DNA of 64,000 nt from Chlorokybus atmophyticus (Eukaryota > Streptophyta > Chlorokybophyceae > Chlorokybales > Chlorokybaceae), in NCBI GenBank assembly GCA_009103225.1, contig RHPI01002069.1:2346206-2410205 (forward strand), in the 5' to 3' direction. Numbering within the stretch: position 1 is the first letter of the stretch; each line of letters begins with the position of its first letter. A model generated the notes under the pieces. That model was not told where the DNA came from. It was given only the letters and a program-made list of their open reading frames with translations, and ran no database searches. Both the position numbers and the translations under genes were made by a program. Positions 49,944-63,900 of this stretch are shown one piece after another.

Positions 49944-50719
49944 AGACACCCCCACCTCCACCCCCTCTAGGCTGCGATCTAACCTTCTCCGATCTCGCCA
50001 CGCTGCCCATCACGCCCTCGTACACGAGACCTGATGGCGTTGTTGTGCAGCTGCAGCCGGTGTATCCGACTGGCAGATACATGAGTGCTCAGTACAGCAT
50101 CCCCATCACTCAAGTGGGCACGTATAAGTTCTCAGCCACGTACATCAATCAGAACGGCGCGGCAACCAAGCTGTCGGGTTCCGACACAGAGTTCTGCACC
50201 GTGGTACGCTCAATGCATACATGAAGCTTTACTACTGCTTGAGCGTGCCTGCGTGTTTAAGTACAGAGCACGTGTACCCGTTAAGAAGATGCTTGCCAGT
50301 TAGACTCTTGCATTCTGGTCAATTGCAACGCGTGCTGCAGGTCGGTTTGATGCGCATGTCTGGTTCAACACTGAAGTGCGCTTCGACTCTTACAGCTGGC
50401 ACGGCAACCATGACATTAACCGGTAAGCAAGCTGTAACTCAGCTGTTCAGAAACACGTGACAAATCATGCATTGTCATGAGGCTCACTGAGTTGGAATGA
50501 TGCAGGCAAGGACGTTTATGGCAATGTGCTTAGTGGGTATGGCTACAGCACCGGCTTGTGTTTGTTGGCTTCGGACATTCACGTGCAGGTTTGCACGCCA
50601 CAAACCGCGCCTCCTCCGCCCCCAGCTTCCCCTCCACCTCGACCGCCGCCACCTCCTCCGCCACCACCTCCGCCACCATCCCCACCACCATCTCCGCCCC
50701 CTCCTCCCCCTCCTCCCCC
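49944..50719 (+). CDS. Large secreted protein, middle part: Ig-like segment and second poly-Pro linker
   Basis: Resumes after the N with TPPPPPP, then LGCDLTFSDLATLPITPSYT ... YSIPITQVGTYKFSATYINQ to 50203. Further exons at 50341-50422 (VGLMRMSGSTLKC...MTLT) and 50506 onward (GKDVYGNVLSGYGYSTGLCL) follow with matching phases. KDVYGN is the filamin/Ig-repeat hallmark (DxxGN). The segment ends in a long Pro-rich linker (PPPASPPPRPPPPPP and [10 protein letters not shown]). The poly-Pro on both sides of the 48712-49943 segment suggests the linker was originally continuous. At 50720 coding stops abruptly in another repeat copy. Confidence 0.75.
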
Positions 50720-53700
50720 GCATGTTGTTGTATCAAACACAAGAAATGCTCATGGACTCCACCATACAGTCATAGCGGGAGCACGTGCATATCCACAGCA
50801 AGCAATGTACCTCCAGAGTACGCCCACCATGGCAGCTGCTTGCCAGCATGCCATAGAGAAAATGCCTCTCTTTCACAGGTAGTTGAACGGCAAGGTTGCC
50901 ATCCTCACTTCTCATTGCCATCCAGTGGTTAACAGAGACTAGATACGTGCGCATTGGTTGGTCTGGCTCGCATACGGAATCGATGGCGGCGACGCCAACA
51001 ACAACTGCGTTGTTGCAAATGTCGAACACCTGATCTTCAGCATATCCGTCCGCACCCTTGTCGTGACATGCAGAGTAGCAGTCAGAGTAGCAGGCACCAT
51101 GTGCGAAGCTAGTATGGAGGCAACAGTAAAACAGGACCGACAGTCGACTGCACCATGGTTGCTTACCTCTCTTTTAGCCAAGTGGCCCGGTACTGAGCGT
51201 TTGTGAGAGGCTCAGCGGTTAAAGGCGCAAGCATGACCACCTGCTGGTTGGCCCTCATGTCCCTCCCCAGACAAAATGTCATGCCCCAGCCAGCTCCAGC
51301 TTGAGCAGCGCGGCTACCTTGTGCAGCTTCCCTGTCGCTGGCACGCCTTTGCTTCTTGGCTTCATTGCGTTGTTGGACGCTCTTCCCGGTACCACTGCCG
51401 CGCTTCGCGCCAACGGAGTACTGCACTAGCACATACTGCTTGATTTGTGCTGCAACACAAGCAGATACAAGTACAGCAAAGTACCAACGGCAAGGACTGT
51501 GAACGGCAAGACAGCTCCATGTAGCACACATTTTCAGCTGTTGGAAGTTGCCATCTAGCAGAAGACAGCCTCAAAGACAGCATATCACAACTGGTCACTG
51601 AAGCAACAAGCACGAACACAGCAGCAGCAACCAGGGCAAGGACTGTCAACGTAAACACAGTGCCCAGACAGCACTTTTAGCTGTTGCAAGCTGCTAGCAA
51701 ACAAAAGACAGCATACCGCAACTGGGCACTGAAAGCTACTTTGCACAGCAATTAACACGAACACAGCAATAGCATCTAGGGTAAGGACCATCCAAGGCGA
51801 CTGCTGAGGCCATGTGGCCAGCGGTTACCATGCCTCAACTCCTTAGGCCGTGCGTTTCTCATCACAGTTAGCCGACTGTCAATCTCATCCTTGCTGACCT
51901 GCTCGTCCCCACCATCCATCAGAGTGCAGGCTGTCAAGCTCTTGGCCAGTCCTTCGGCTAGCGTGTGCATGGTATACAAGACCATGTCCTGGCATGGGTC
52001 AAAGTTGTACATCCGCCAAAGCCTCCACAAAGGCGACATCCCGTTGACGCCATACTTCTTGGCTTTTTCTTTCTTGCGATTGGGATCTTCTGTGCTTTCA
52101 ATTTCATAGGCCACCTGGTAAGTGGCCTCTGCAGTTCTTTTAGCAAATGGCGACTGTGGTAGCGGCTGCTAGCGTAGTGGAAATTGGTCATGTTGCTCCG
52201 AGTTTCTTCAACAACATCATTGCCAGTGCTGGGATATTGAGTGACTTTTTTGGTGACAATAGAGTACCGGGTATGAGTTGCCAGCAGGCAACAATCCCTG
52301 CAACCGCATAAGCCGCCATTCTTGAATTGCCCCATCTCGCTTTAAGCGGGATTGTTACCGGCTATGTTCATGACAATGGCTCTGAGGAAAGCCTTTTCAC
52401 CTGCAAAACCCGTTGCATTTGGACGCATTGCTTTATGGGCAGCGCGTGTGAAGCTATGCGCAGGAAACAACCGCGACCTTTCAACATGGACTGTCGCGTA
52501 CAGTGGATGAATGCACAAAGATAGTTGCTATTGACAATCGCTGTTGACAATCTTCGAACCTCAATGGATTTACACAAGGTGTTCTATAAAGCAACATAAT
52601 AGTGACAGTCGTCCTTGACAGCTCTCAATGGATTGTGCTTACTCTGCTGAATTCATTACAATGCTTTTTTTGTTGACAGGCGATGTCAACAATCACATTC
52701 TTGACACAGCATTGCGCACGAGGTGTTGTGAACAGATGTATCAAGCATACCGGCCAATCGATGAGGGAGCTTGATGTCCACCTGGCTGGAGTCCAAACCG
52801 TTGTGCGTAGGGAAGCCCATGGCGTACAAATCCTCCAACTCATCCAGCATGGGCTTCAGAAACGGGTTTGGACAGTCTTTGTCAGCGTCGAGTAGCTCGT
52901 CAGCTGAGACAAATACCACGGGCATGATGGAAGAAGCCTGTGAGCTGACGCGCTTGCCTCCATTGAGCACAACAGCGTTGATGACAAGGCTGCTCCGTTT
53001 TGTAGTGGATGCAGAGCTGAAACCGTCACTGTGCAGCATGAGCGCAACGTTGCGCGGGTCTCCAGTACACTGCTGCGCAGCCTCTTCATTATCATAGGAG
53101 CATTCGCAATGCCATTTCTGATAACCATCCCTGTGCTGGGACATGTTAATGTTATAACTGTAGCGTCCACAATCACATTTGTTTGGCAGAGGAATGATCT
53201 TCGCGCAGTCCCAAAAGAAGACAGCTCTCTCCACTTGTTGCCATGCCAATCTTCCCATTGAGGCATGGGGGGCTGGTTAGCTGGCACGTCGAGCCAGGTG
53301 TCTTTGTCTCACCAAGCAGCAAGGTTGTCATATGCGATAGAAGGTACTTTCAGCCACGGACCGAGCCTTAGACCAATGGGTGTATACAAATTGTCAATGC
53401 ACTCCTTGCGCGTGCGCCCGTATTGGCCTCCGCACAGCTGTTTCCACAAGCGCTTCACACGCTTGTGGCGACTGTCATCTGCCTCATAGCTGTCCTCGCT
53501 GTCGTCGAACCCGCATGGGTAAGCATCTGGAAAGAGGTAATTACATCGCGTGCATGCTGTATATCTCTGTAACTCTGGCATTCCGATGGTAGTCAGCAAT
53601 GCATCGACTGCCGTGATGTCAGTCGGCTGGGAGGGGTTGCGCTGACCGAGCAAGGTGTGGAGGTCATTTCGCAGGTGACTGTGGTCATAGGAAGGATCCT

Positions 53701-56622
53701 TGGCAAGTTGAACGATTAAATCCTCAGCGCCGAATATAATCTTCTGTACTATATCAATCAGTGATTGCTGGGCATGAGAGTCCTTTAAGTCTGTCAGAAG
53801 TGCCATGAATTTATCCAGCATCTTTTGCGTAGGTGTCTCTGAGGTTTGTTGCTGGCAAGAAATGCCTGGCTGAGGGGTATCGCATTGTGCTGAAGGCATT
53901 GGCGGTGGGTGCATACTTTCTTGCGCCGCCGTGTCTAGTCGCATGTGGGCCATGGCAGTCTCCGAGTTAATCAACTGCCAAAAAAAACCGGGCTGTCAAC
54001 AACCGTAAATATGGTTCACAACGTTGTGCGCATAGCAGTGGGCGAACATGACAGTCGCATGGAAAGCCTCAGTGCATGTCCAACAACCGTGCGCGCTATG
54101 TTGAGTGAGCATGAGCAACATGATTTGTGCACACCTTGCCATGGCACCTCAGGCAAGAGCAAATTCTTTGGGAGTCTTCGTGCTGCTCGGGTTCTTCAAC
54201 AGCCTCTTCGTCACTTGTTAGCGCATGCAAGTCGTCAGTTGGCATGTCAATAGTCTCTTGCAAGTCTGATTGTTGCCATGGTTGCTGAGAGGGGGCAGCA
54301 CTACCGGTGCCAGCCATGTTCACAGTCGGCTGTGGATCAGACTGATGTTGAAGTGGAGTTGTCGCTGCACTGCCGGTGCCAGCCATGTTGATAGTCGGCT
54401 GTCCATGGAATTGCAGTAGAGCTGTTGCGGCACTGCTGTTGCTGGCGACATCGATAGTCGGCTGTCCACCTGACTATTGCCTTGGGCGAAGTGTGGCTGC
54501 CAATCCACTGGTAGTGATGCCGGCCACATGGACAGTCGGCTGTTGATTTGCGGGAGGCCTACAGAAATCCAGCAGTTAGACCATATGCACTGGCACCATC
54601 AACTGACAACAATACACACCACGGCAGCTAGTGCACGTGCAGCTCGTTGACAGTCCTCTAGCAGGTGAAGGCTGTCACAGCAACGATAGCAGGTGGCATG
54701 CACAGAAAACCGCGTCACCATTGCTGAGAAGCAAGTAAGGTCAGCAAATTAACTTACTGCTCATGCTGCTGGCTGATCTCGCCATCCAGCTGGTCGTGTC
54801 AACTTCATGGGCAGGCTGTGGGTTGTCAACATCGTGCTGCACATCAGCCGCCTGCTCCGGCAAGGGTAGGGAACTCTGTTGGCTGCGACGGCGGTGCCTA
54901 CGACTGGTGTTCCTCTTATCGGCTGGTTGCAAGTTGATTCCCAGCTTGGTACTAATGTCCCTGGCAAACTTGACAGCTTTCTTGCTTGCCATTGATATTG
55001 CGCCAGCATTCCGCCACCAAGTACACCGCCAAGAGGCCGCCGCCGCCGCCACCAACAAGAGCGCCGCCGCCTGCTCCCTCCGCCGGCGCCACCTCACTGA
55101 GCGGTAAAACCCTACTGCACAGACCACGGTATTCTGAGCCTATGCACGCGAGTTGACAGTCGCACCATGCAAGGTGCTTGACTCTATGGAGTAACTGCAC
55201 ACCGTTCGATATGCTTGGATCGACGGTTACAAGAGGCTGCCATGAAGACTTACCCTTGACAGTCGCATCATGCATGATGCGACCGTCAAGGAGCTGAGCG
55301 TGCATCAGCGATGGTCCCAATCATTGTTCTGCAGACCAACCCAGAACCATGCATGGTCTGTACTCTCCCAGACCTTCGGACCAGGAAGAGCTTGGTTAAG
55401 TCAAGGACCATGTAGGGTCCGCAATCATACAATATTATTTGAACCAATAGCTGCTTGCTCAGATTAGGGACCATGATCGTCCGTACTCACCCAGACCTTC
55501 GGACCAGGAAGAGCTTGGTTAAGTCAAGGACCATATATGGTCCACAATTATACAACAATGTCGACCAATAGCTGCTTGGTTAGATTAAGAACCATGAATG
55601 GTCCGCAATTGTTAGCATTTTGACCAGTAAGAGCTTGTTAAGGCGGCAGACCATGGTGCGTGCTGCTTGTAAGAAATGACCAATAAGCTGAGCGTGCACC
55701 AGCAACGGTCCGCCCAATCAGTGTGGTTCGGACCAGTCACATCATTTTCATTCACCGCAACATATATGGTCCGGCATTGTGGTCTAGACCACGCATGGTC
55801 CGTACACCCATTGACAGCCGGACCGGCAATATGCCTGGTCTGGCTGCAGACCATGTATGGTCCAGTCTTTCGCGGCCACTAGGACCGGTAATATGTCTGG
55901 TCCAGCCACGCACCACATCTGATGCGAGACTGCGCACTAGGATTTGGGACCCTGAACGGACCATGCACGGTCCGTCCTCCGCAGACCAGGCAGTCCTGGC
56001 CCGCGGGATACGGACCATGCATGGTCCGTATCCCGGGGGGTACGTGAAAGGACCATACCTGGTCCTTGAACGTCGATCCGTGTGTCAGTGTGCATGCAAA
56101 GATTGTGTATCATTCTTTTCTTATCAATATGCATGGATGCATTAAGGTAAAAAACTTACTAACATCAGCATGCTTAACATCTCATGCCGGTAATGGCACA
56201 TAAAAGTAGATAAGTTAAACATTGGAGACTCGTGTGCCAAGAGTTTACATTGGAGATCCGTGTGCCACGAGTTTACAATGTCAGAACTGGCAGCACTGCC
56301 TTAAACTTTTGTATGTCAATGTTTGTGCTTGCATGGACTCTGCATGTGCCAGTATTGGCATACTCTTTTACATGTCGTCGCTAGCTAGAGTGTTTGATGC
56401 CAAGCATGGCACCAGTCTATCTTTGTGCCAATAATAATTGACATGTGCAGTGTGCCAGCATTGGCACACGCCGTTTGTGCCACTTATCAGTAGGTAAGTT
56501 AGCATCCATTGCTGGCACAAGCCATTTTGTGCCAGTTTTGAAGCTTTCCGGGTCTAGCCTCAAAAGACAGACAGACAGGTGCCAATACTAGCACGAGCTG
56601 CAGGCCTTATGTGTGTGTGCAA
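50720..56622. repeat. 5.9-kb copy of 38895-44793 (transposase and palindrome arrays)
   Basis: Offset 11825-11829 to the first copy, with scattered substitutions, a 3-nt insertion near 51014 and a 1-nt insertion near 54961. It carries most of the tnp2-like gene on the minus strand (start at 54992, where the frame MASKKAVKFARDISTKLGIN is intact), the minisatellite at 54270-54545, the right palindrome array at 55150-56066 and the GTGCCA cluster. It begins inside a poly-Pro coding tract without an N and ends at the N at 56623. The left palindrome array is absent, so this is not a full element. Confidence 0.9.
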
Positions 56623-56623
56623 N

Positions 56624-57626
56624 GCAGGGTAAGCTGTTGTGTTTGTGCTTCATACCTTGCTTGCATGTCTAGAAACGTTGTCACTGATGCAATGCGGGTT
56701 TTGGATGTTTTTGTGCAGATTCAACGTCGCCTCCGCATCAGTGACAAGCCAGGATGACTGCTCGTTCACTATCACGTATTCAGCACCACAACTTGGTAAC
56801 TACTATACGATGGTGTACACGACCGACACAAACTCCATCGGCACCAAGGCTGAGAGCCTCCAGTGCACTTCACAGGTGAGCACAATTTGTGCATCGTAAT
56901 GCATATACATCATGTTAGCTCATGTTGTCACAGATGCTGAGTTTGTAATGTGTGCACACAGGTAACTCCTGGCGCGATTAGTGCAAAGTCATCTATCGAC
57001 AGCTTCCCGAAGGATGCGCTCATTCTAAACAAGCCAGTCACCTTCAATATGATTGGCAAGGACGCTTATGGCAACGCAATGCTGAGCGGCGGTGACAGCA
57101 ACGCTGTCACATTCGAGTTCCCCGGCCAAGCAGCTCCGCCAGTTGCCACGACCGTGCAGGACGACCTCGTAACCAAGGGCCACTACGTCATCAGCTTCGC
57201 GCCTCTCCGTACCGGCTCATTCACGACCAACATCAAGGTCAACGAGGTTACGATAACCGGCACGGCCATGCCGTTGGCATTTACTATCACAAATCCGCCT
57301 CCACCCCCGCCTCCACCTCCGCACCCACCGCCGCCATCCCCACCTCATCCACCACCTCCATCACCCCCGCCCTCACCCCCACCCTCACCACCTCCATACC
57401 CGCCGCCTTCCCCGCCGCCAACACCGAGCCCACCTCCCCCGACAGCGAGCCCGCCCCCACCCACCAATCTGGACGTCTCACCACCTCCTCCCAATCAGGG
57501 CAACCTCAAGTCTCCTCCTCCTCCCCCCGTGCAGTCCCCTCCACCACCTCCCGTGACCTCACCTCCCCCACCCACCGCATCACCTCCCCCACCCCCGCCG
57601 CCACCCGTTCGCTCACCACCTCCTCC
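56624..57626 (+). CDS. Large secreted protein: filamin/Ig-like domain and third Pro-rich linker
   Basis: Exon 56719-56875 (FNVASASVTSQDDCSFTITY, SAPQLGNYYTMVYTTDTNSI) joins in phase to an exon from 56962: VTPGAISAKSSIDSFPKDAL, PVTFNMIGKDAYGNAMLSGG, GHYVISFAPLRTGSFTTNIK, a filamin-type Ig repeat (DAYGN, then Y.v.F.P...G.....). It leads into about 100 residues of Pro-rich linker ([38 protein letters not shown]) typical of extensin/pherophorin-type linkers. At 57627 the coding sequence runs into a copy of 46025-46375. Confidence 0.8.
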
Positions 57627-57977
57627 CAGGGTACGGTGCACTGCTGCTCCGTGCGCCTGTCATTGTCCTGCCCCTGCCGGCCAATGCCTGGTGTGCCGGC
57701 CGGTGCCGGCGCTAGCTGCAGAGTCCGGATGCGCTGCGTTGTTCATCTCGAGCGGCTCTCCATTACGGTCAAAAGACCGGAGCCTGACAGATGCTCTATC
57801 CTTCGTGCCAACCAACATTGCAGTCTCACTGAGGTCGCTGTGTGACGTGCACAGTAGGTAACCATTTGTCTTGTCAAAATCTGACAGGCTTTTGTTGGCA
57901 GGACTTTTGTCGTGATGTCGGGAACTTCACTGTCTGGCTATCTTCATATGTAACGCCGTTGACCGGAACCACGAACA
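57627..57977 (+). repeat. Copy of the small Cys-rich gene segment (46025-46375)
   Basis: Identical or nearly so to 46025-46375 over about 350 bp, including the intron. It starts at CAGGGTACGG directly after SPPPPR coding sequence and stops at the N at 57978. The frame from the linker runs on through it for 79 codons to a stop, but the pattern (Pro linker, distant copy, N) matches the two joins upstream, so I do not believe it is part of the protein. Confidence 0.85.
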
Positions 57978-57978
57978 N

Positions 57979-60900
57979 GCGTCTCTCCTCATCATCGGGC
58001 GCAACAGCTCCAACCTACCCAACAGCGGCGGCGTGATCCAGGCTGTGTTGTCACCGGGTGGTCTTACGGCCTTCTCCGCTCCAGTCAACACAACGGCGGG
58101 CTACTATGCCATCAACTTCACCACGCTGACTGCAACTGGCACATACCAGTTTGTGCTCACAATCGACGGGGCCGCCTTCACATCCGGTAACTTCACCATC
58201 ACCGTGGGTCCCGCCAATGCCTCAAAATCCAAGCTAGTGGCGCAGAGTCAGTACATCGGTGATGCCGTTGCCACGCTGAAGATCATCACCAACGACGCGT
58301 TCGGCAACCGCGTGCCGAGTGCCAACACACCCGTCTCCAGTCTGAGCGCGGTGTTCACGCCTGCGCTCACGTCCACCATCAGCGCTTCCAACGAGGGAAG
58401 CTTCCTCGTGACGTTCACGCCCTCGATGTTGGTGAGCAGCTACACCATGACCGCGTCAGTGGGCGGGGCCACAACCGGAAACGTGAGCTTCACCGTGTCA
58501 ACCCTCTCCGCCGCGAGCAACTTCGTGCTGTCCGGCACGGGTCTGTCTGGTGGCGTTGTTGGCAAGCCACAGTATGTTCTCATCTCCCCAACCAATGGAT
58601 ACAGCGTGGTGGAGAACTTCACCATCACGTTGACGTTGAACTCGAGCGCCTCATCAGCCGACCTGCCTCTGCCTCTTGCCTGCTCGCCCACGCGAAGGAC
58701 CGCTGAGTGTACATTCTCATACAACGCGACAATCGCCGGCGTGTACTCGCTGAAGGTGGCTATTGGCCACGGTGTTGTCGGTGGTAGCGCTATCAGTGTC
58801 CGCATGGTGGCTGATGTGGTCAGCCCCGCCGCTTCCAGCATCACGGTGCCAACATTGACCAACTACGTTGCTGGTGCGGGTGTGAGCGCCATCACCCTCG
58901 TGTTGAAGGACGCGTACGGCAACCCCACCATCGGCACCGGCATCAGCGTGGCGTTCACGTCCGGCACCACCACAGTGTTTGGCACCGTGTCCAACCTGAC
59001 CGTAAGCGCGCTGATCACCATCAGCGGCACGTACACCGTCAACGCGTTGTACCAAGGCACGCCTCTCACCGGCTCCGGCCAAACCATCACGGTGAACCCC
59101 GCCAGCCCATCACCGACGGCATCCGTCATCAGCGGGTCCGGCACAAAGGACAGCACTGCTGGCAGCGCCCTCAGCGTCAATGCGTACGTGTTCGACTCCT
59201 TTGGCAACGCTATCACGCTCGCAACACTCATTGTGAACGTGGCTGTGGTGCGCACCGCTACCAATGCTACAACCACCAACGCCGGCGCGCTTCTGCCAAC
59301 CGGCTCCTATGCTGCCAGCTTCACTGTAGAGACAGCTGGCGCGTACAACATCGTCGTGACAGCTGGCGGTGTCCAGCTGGCCACCTTCGCCACGAGGGTG
59401 TCTGCGGCAACCGTCACCGCGGGCTACACGAAGATCATCGAGTCCACCATTGGTCAATTCGTTGCCGGTCAGTCTGGCAGCTTCTTCGTGCAGATGCGTG
59501 ATCAGTACCTCAACAACGCGACAGCTGCTGCGACAACCTTCTTCGACGGGTCTGCCCTCGTTGTGCGCAGCGGGGCTGTCACCGTTGGCCTCGGCAGCGC
59601 CTTCTCCCTCACCCAGAGCACCGTTGGCCCTGTTGTTGCCACGTACACGCTCACAACCGCCGGCACGTATGACATCAAGCTTCGTGTCAATGGCCAGACC
59701 ATCCCAACACCCGCCACGCCTGTGACTGTTACCGCTGATGTGCCCACCGCGGCGACATCCACCGTCACCGGCTCTGGCCTCCCTTCAACTGGACGCGTTG
59801 GTTCTGGCCTCGCCATGGGTGTCACCCTCAAAGACCGCTTCAACAACATCATCTCTGCCAACGCGGTCAGCCTCATTGAACATATACACACACATGCACG
59901 GGCATACATACGCACGTCCGCATACACATATACACACATGCATGTATGTATGAGCGCGCTCCCCTACACATTCTACACTCGTGTACACACGCACGCACAC
60001 ACAGTGACTTTACCATGGTGCTAACCCCTCTGTTTCAATGTCTACAGAGCGTATTAACGGTGACGGCCACGATCGTATCCGGCACTGGCGTGAACGTGGT
60101 CTCCACATCCGTTCCTGCCACCGTTGCATTCAACAACGACGCCAAGGCCTACAACATCAGCATGGCTCCCAGCAAGACCGGCGTTCTCACCGTGAACGTG
60201 TTGGTGTCCGGCTCTCCCCTTGCCGGCAGCCCCTTTTCGGCTCTGATCCAGGCGGGTGCCACATCGGCCGCGCAGTCCACACTCTCGGGCTCGGGCCTGA
60301 CCGGCACCGTGCTCAACAGCGCCGCCACCTTCACCATCCAGGCCTTTGACATCGGCGGCAACGCCAAGACCACCGGCGGGGACCCCTTCCGCGTGGCCGT
60401 GGCGGACTTGACGGGCAACAAGGCTGCCACGGCCTCGGTCGTGGACAAACAGGACGGTACGTACACCGTGACATACACGCCAACAGCTGTGGGCACCATC
60501 TCTATTGCCGTGTCTCTGCTCGGCACCGCTGTGGCCAACGGCCCCGTCACCGCGACGGTGCTCGCCACCGCCGGCGCCATCGATTACACAAAGACAACCG
60601 TCACGGGTGCTGGTTTGACTGGCGCCGTGGCGGGAGCACCAACCACCTTCACCATCACCGCTATGGATGCCAACTCCATCAAGCAAACAACCGGCGGGGA
60701 CGTGTTTGAAGTCAGCTCTAAGCCTAGCCTTGACTTAACTGTCAATGACCAGGACAACGGCCTGTACGCCGTCAGCTACACCGCGGAGACAGCTGGCATG
60801 TACAACCTCACCATCACGTCACCCGATTTTGACGGCACCATCAAGACTGCGACCCTAACTGTCATCCCGGGCAAGACCTCCAGCGTGGACTCCAGCCTGA

Positions 60901-63900
60901 TTGAGGACTTCAACACAACGTACGCTGCCGGTGAGACCATCACCGTTGGTCTCGACACGCAGGATGCCTTCGGCAACAAGCAGCAGTACTCCACGGCTTA
61001 CCCCTCAGATGACGTGTCCTTCACTGCCACCAACAGTGCCGGCAGCAATGTCGCTACTGGCACTGCCACGCTGGATGAAGGCGAGTATGACCTCAGCATC
61101 ACTGTCAAGCAGCCCGGCACGTACTCGTTGAACGTCAACATTGGCGGCGTGGCCATCACCGGCAGCCCCTTCCCTATCAGTGTTGTTGCAGGGCCAGTAT
61201 CTGCTGCTGCCACTTCTCTTGGCGCTACCATCGGTGCGGCTCCCATCGTTGCCGGTACTCCTGGCACCATCCCGGTGCTGGCCCGCGACGTGCATGGCAT
61301 TCCCACAACCGACGTGGCGCAGTGCACAGCTACACTTGTTGACACAACCAGTGATGCAGTACAGGACCTCGACTGCGACATCGCCACCATGACCATCAGC
61401 TACGCTGTCGAGAAGGCTGGCGTGTACGAGCTTGAGGTGAGCGTGTCGAGCGAGGAGACGGGCGAGACCACGCCAATCAAGGGCAGCCCCTTCGCCGGCT
61501 TTAAGGTGGTGGCGGCCGATCCCGACGCGCAGAGCTCCACCGTGGACGGCGACGGGTTGGACACCGCTGTCGCGGGGGTCCAGACCACCTTCATGATCAC
61601 GGCCGTGGACACGTACGGCAACGACCTCACCTCCGGCGGGTTCTTCTTTGACGTCACGCTCCTGTTTGGGTCTCAGGTCATCCAGGGCAAGGTGAAGGAC
61701 CTCACCAACGGGTCGTACCTCGGCAGCTATGTTGTCCCGCAGGCCGGCACGTACAGCCTCACCGTCAGCTCTTTGGGCCAACAACTGCAAGGCAGCCCCT
61801 TCGCGGTTGTGGCCTCACCTGCACCAACATCCCCACAAAAGTCCTTCGTGACCGTTGGCACTAGCGCTGGGGCTCCCGTCATCACCGCGGGCGTGCTCAC
61901 GACAACGAGGATCACCAACATCGACCTCTTTGGCGTGCCACAGAAAACCAGTCTCAGTGAGGAGTACGTCATCGAGGTCACACCCGCCACCGCTGTTAAC
62001 AGCGAAGGCGCATCCGTGTCAACAGGTGCGACTGTCACCGACATTGTGGACAACAACGACGGCACTTACACCTTCCAGTTCGGTGCCGACATGACCTCCA
62101 CATACAACGGCCTCACCTCCGTGCCCATCGCGTACCAACTCTCCGTGAAACTTGTTACATCCACCGCGGCGGGCAACGTACCACTCTCCAACTCACCCAT
62201 CAGCTTCCGTGTGAAGGCTGCTGCAGCAGACCCGGCTCAGTGCTATGTGTTGGCTCTCACACCCTCACACACTGTCCCCGTCGGCAGCAGCACGCCCACA
62301 GGACTTGAGACTCCTCTTTCTGTTGTTGTGATGGACGAGTTCGGCAACGCCAAGGGTCTTGATGTGTCCACCCTGCTCAACTTCCAGGCAACGGTCACCG
62401 CTTCCGACCCCGTGTTCAGGAGGATGTTGTTGGACACGCCGACTGTGAGGGTGGAGCGAGCCAACGATGGCACATACAACGTGATCGTGGCCACCTCGCA
62501 GACAGGCGCATACACGCTGGAACTCACCCTCAACGGAGAAAATGTTGGCTCTGGCTCAACAGACTTCCAGGTCCTTCCCGGGCCGTCCGCCATCAGCGAG
62601 TACGCAGTCACAGCGGGTGAGGGCATCACAACAGATGCGACAGCTGGCCAGCCCGCGAGCATTACCATTCAACCTCGCGATGCCCTCGGCAACGAGAGGC
62701 AGGATGCCGACAGTGCATATCTGAGCAGCATTGTGCCTAGCTTCAGCGTGCATATTGGGTCCTCCAACGCCTTCACCACCTTCACCGGCAGCCAGGCCGT
62801 GAGCAGCATAAAGATTGTTCCCGGTCCTTCCGGCACGTATGTGGTGAACTACACGCCGATCAAGGCCGGCACCATCATCACATCCATCAGCATCAAGGGT
62901 CTCGACATCGCCGACAGCCCCTTCAGCGGCACCGTGCTGGCGGCTGATGTGGTGCCCTCTGCGTGTGTGGCAAGCGGGTCCGGTATCTTTGGCGCCGTTA
63001 TTGATGTGGACACGCCCATTGTGCTTGACGCAAAGGACGCCCTCGGCAACGTTGTTGATGCCAGCGACCCTCTCTGCTCCAAGTTCACGCTCTCTTTCAC
63101 CGACCCCGCCATCACCGTCGACGAGGTGATCCCCATGCTTGGAAAGTGCCAAGCCTCATACACAGCCACCAATGCCGGCACGGCTGTGGGCACCATCAAG
63201 TATGATGGACAAGTCATTAGCAACGGGCAGTTCACGGCGCAGATCAAGTCTACGGCGGGTCCACCCGACGCGGGCCAGTCCATTGTCACGGGTTCGGCCA
63301 TCAACGGCCTCGCCATCGCAGGCCAGAGCGTGAGCGTGACCATCAGTCTGCGTGACGCGCAGGGTGTGGCTATCACCAGCAGCCAGGGCGCGAGCTTTGT
63401 GTCTGCCGACATCACCGACGAGAATGGCGATGAAGTGCAGGTCTCCGAGCAGGTTGTTGACAACGACGATGGCACGTACATGCTGACCTTCACTGCCGTT
63501 GAAACGGGCGAGTACACTGTGAAGCCCCTCGTTGACGGCGCCACCCTCGGCGGCACCGGCAAGTCCTTCACCACAACCATTGTGGCGGGCGTAACCACAA
63601 CCGCGCAGGTCTCAATCTCACCCGCCGGCAGCTCCGTCCCGGCCGGCTCACCCTTGACAATCACCATCACGCCTCTCGACAGCAACGGCAACGTGCAGGA
63701 CAGAGTGGTCAGCAACACCGACGTGTTCACCGTGTTGGTGTCATCTGTTGGTACGGGTCAGGTACAGCCAGTTGCACTGGCATGGAACGCCAGTGCATCC
63801 ACATACGACGACAAGACTACGTCCGGCTCTGTCACGCTCGCAGCGTTGGGACAGTACGTTGTGTCGGTCACGCTGCAGAACTCGGGGACCTCCGGTCATA

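Noticed and set aside
57627-57861. Cys-rich tail as C-terminus of the poly-Pro protein
   Set aside because: The frame is open for 79 codons, but the block is a copy of 46025 onward, includes that gene's intron, and ends at an N, like the two other false joins.
58440-63730. Minus-strand and alternative plus-frame ORFs up to 293 aa in the filamin-repeat exons
   Set aside because: They are antisense or out-of-frame shadows of the GC-rich coding exons, with no splice context or recognisable domains of their own.
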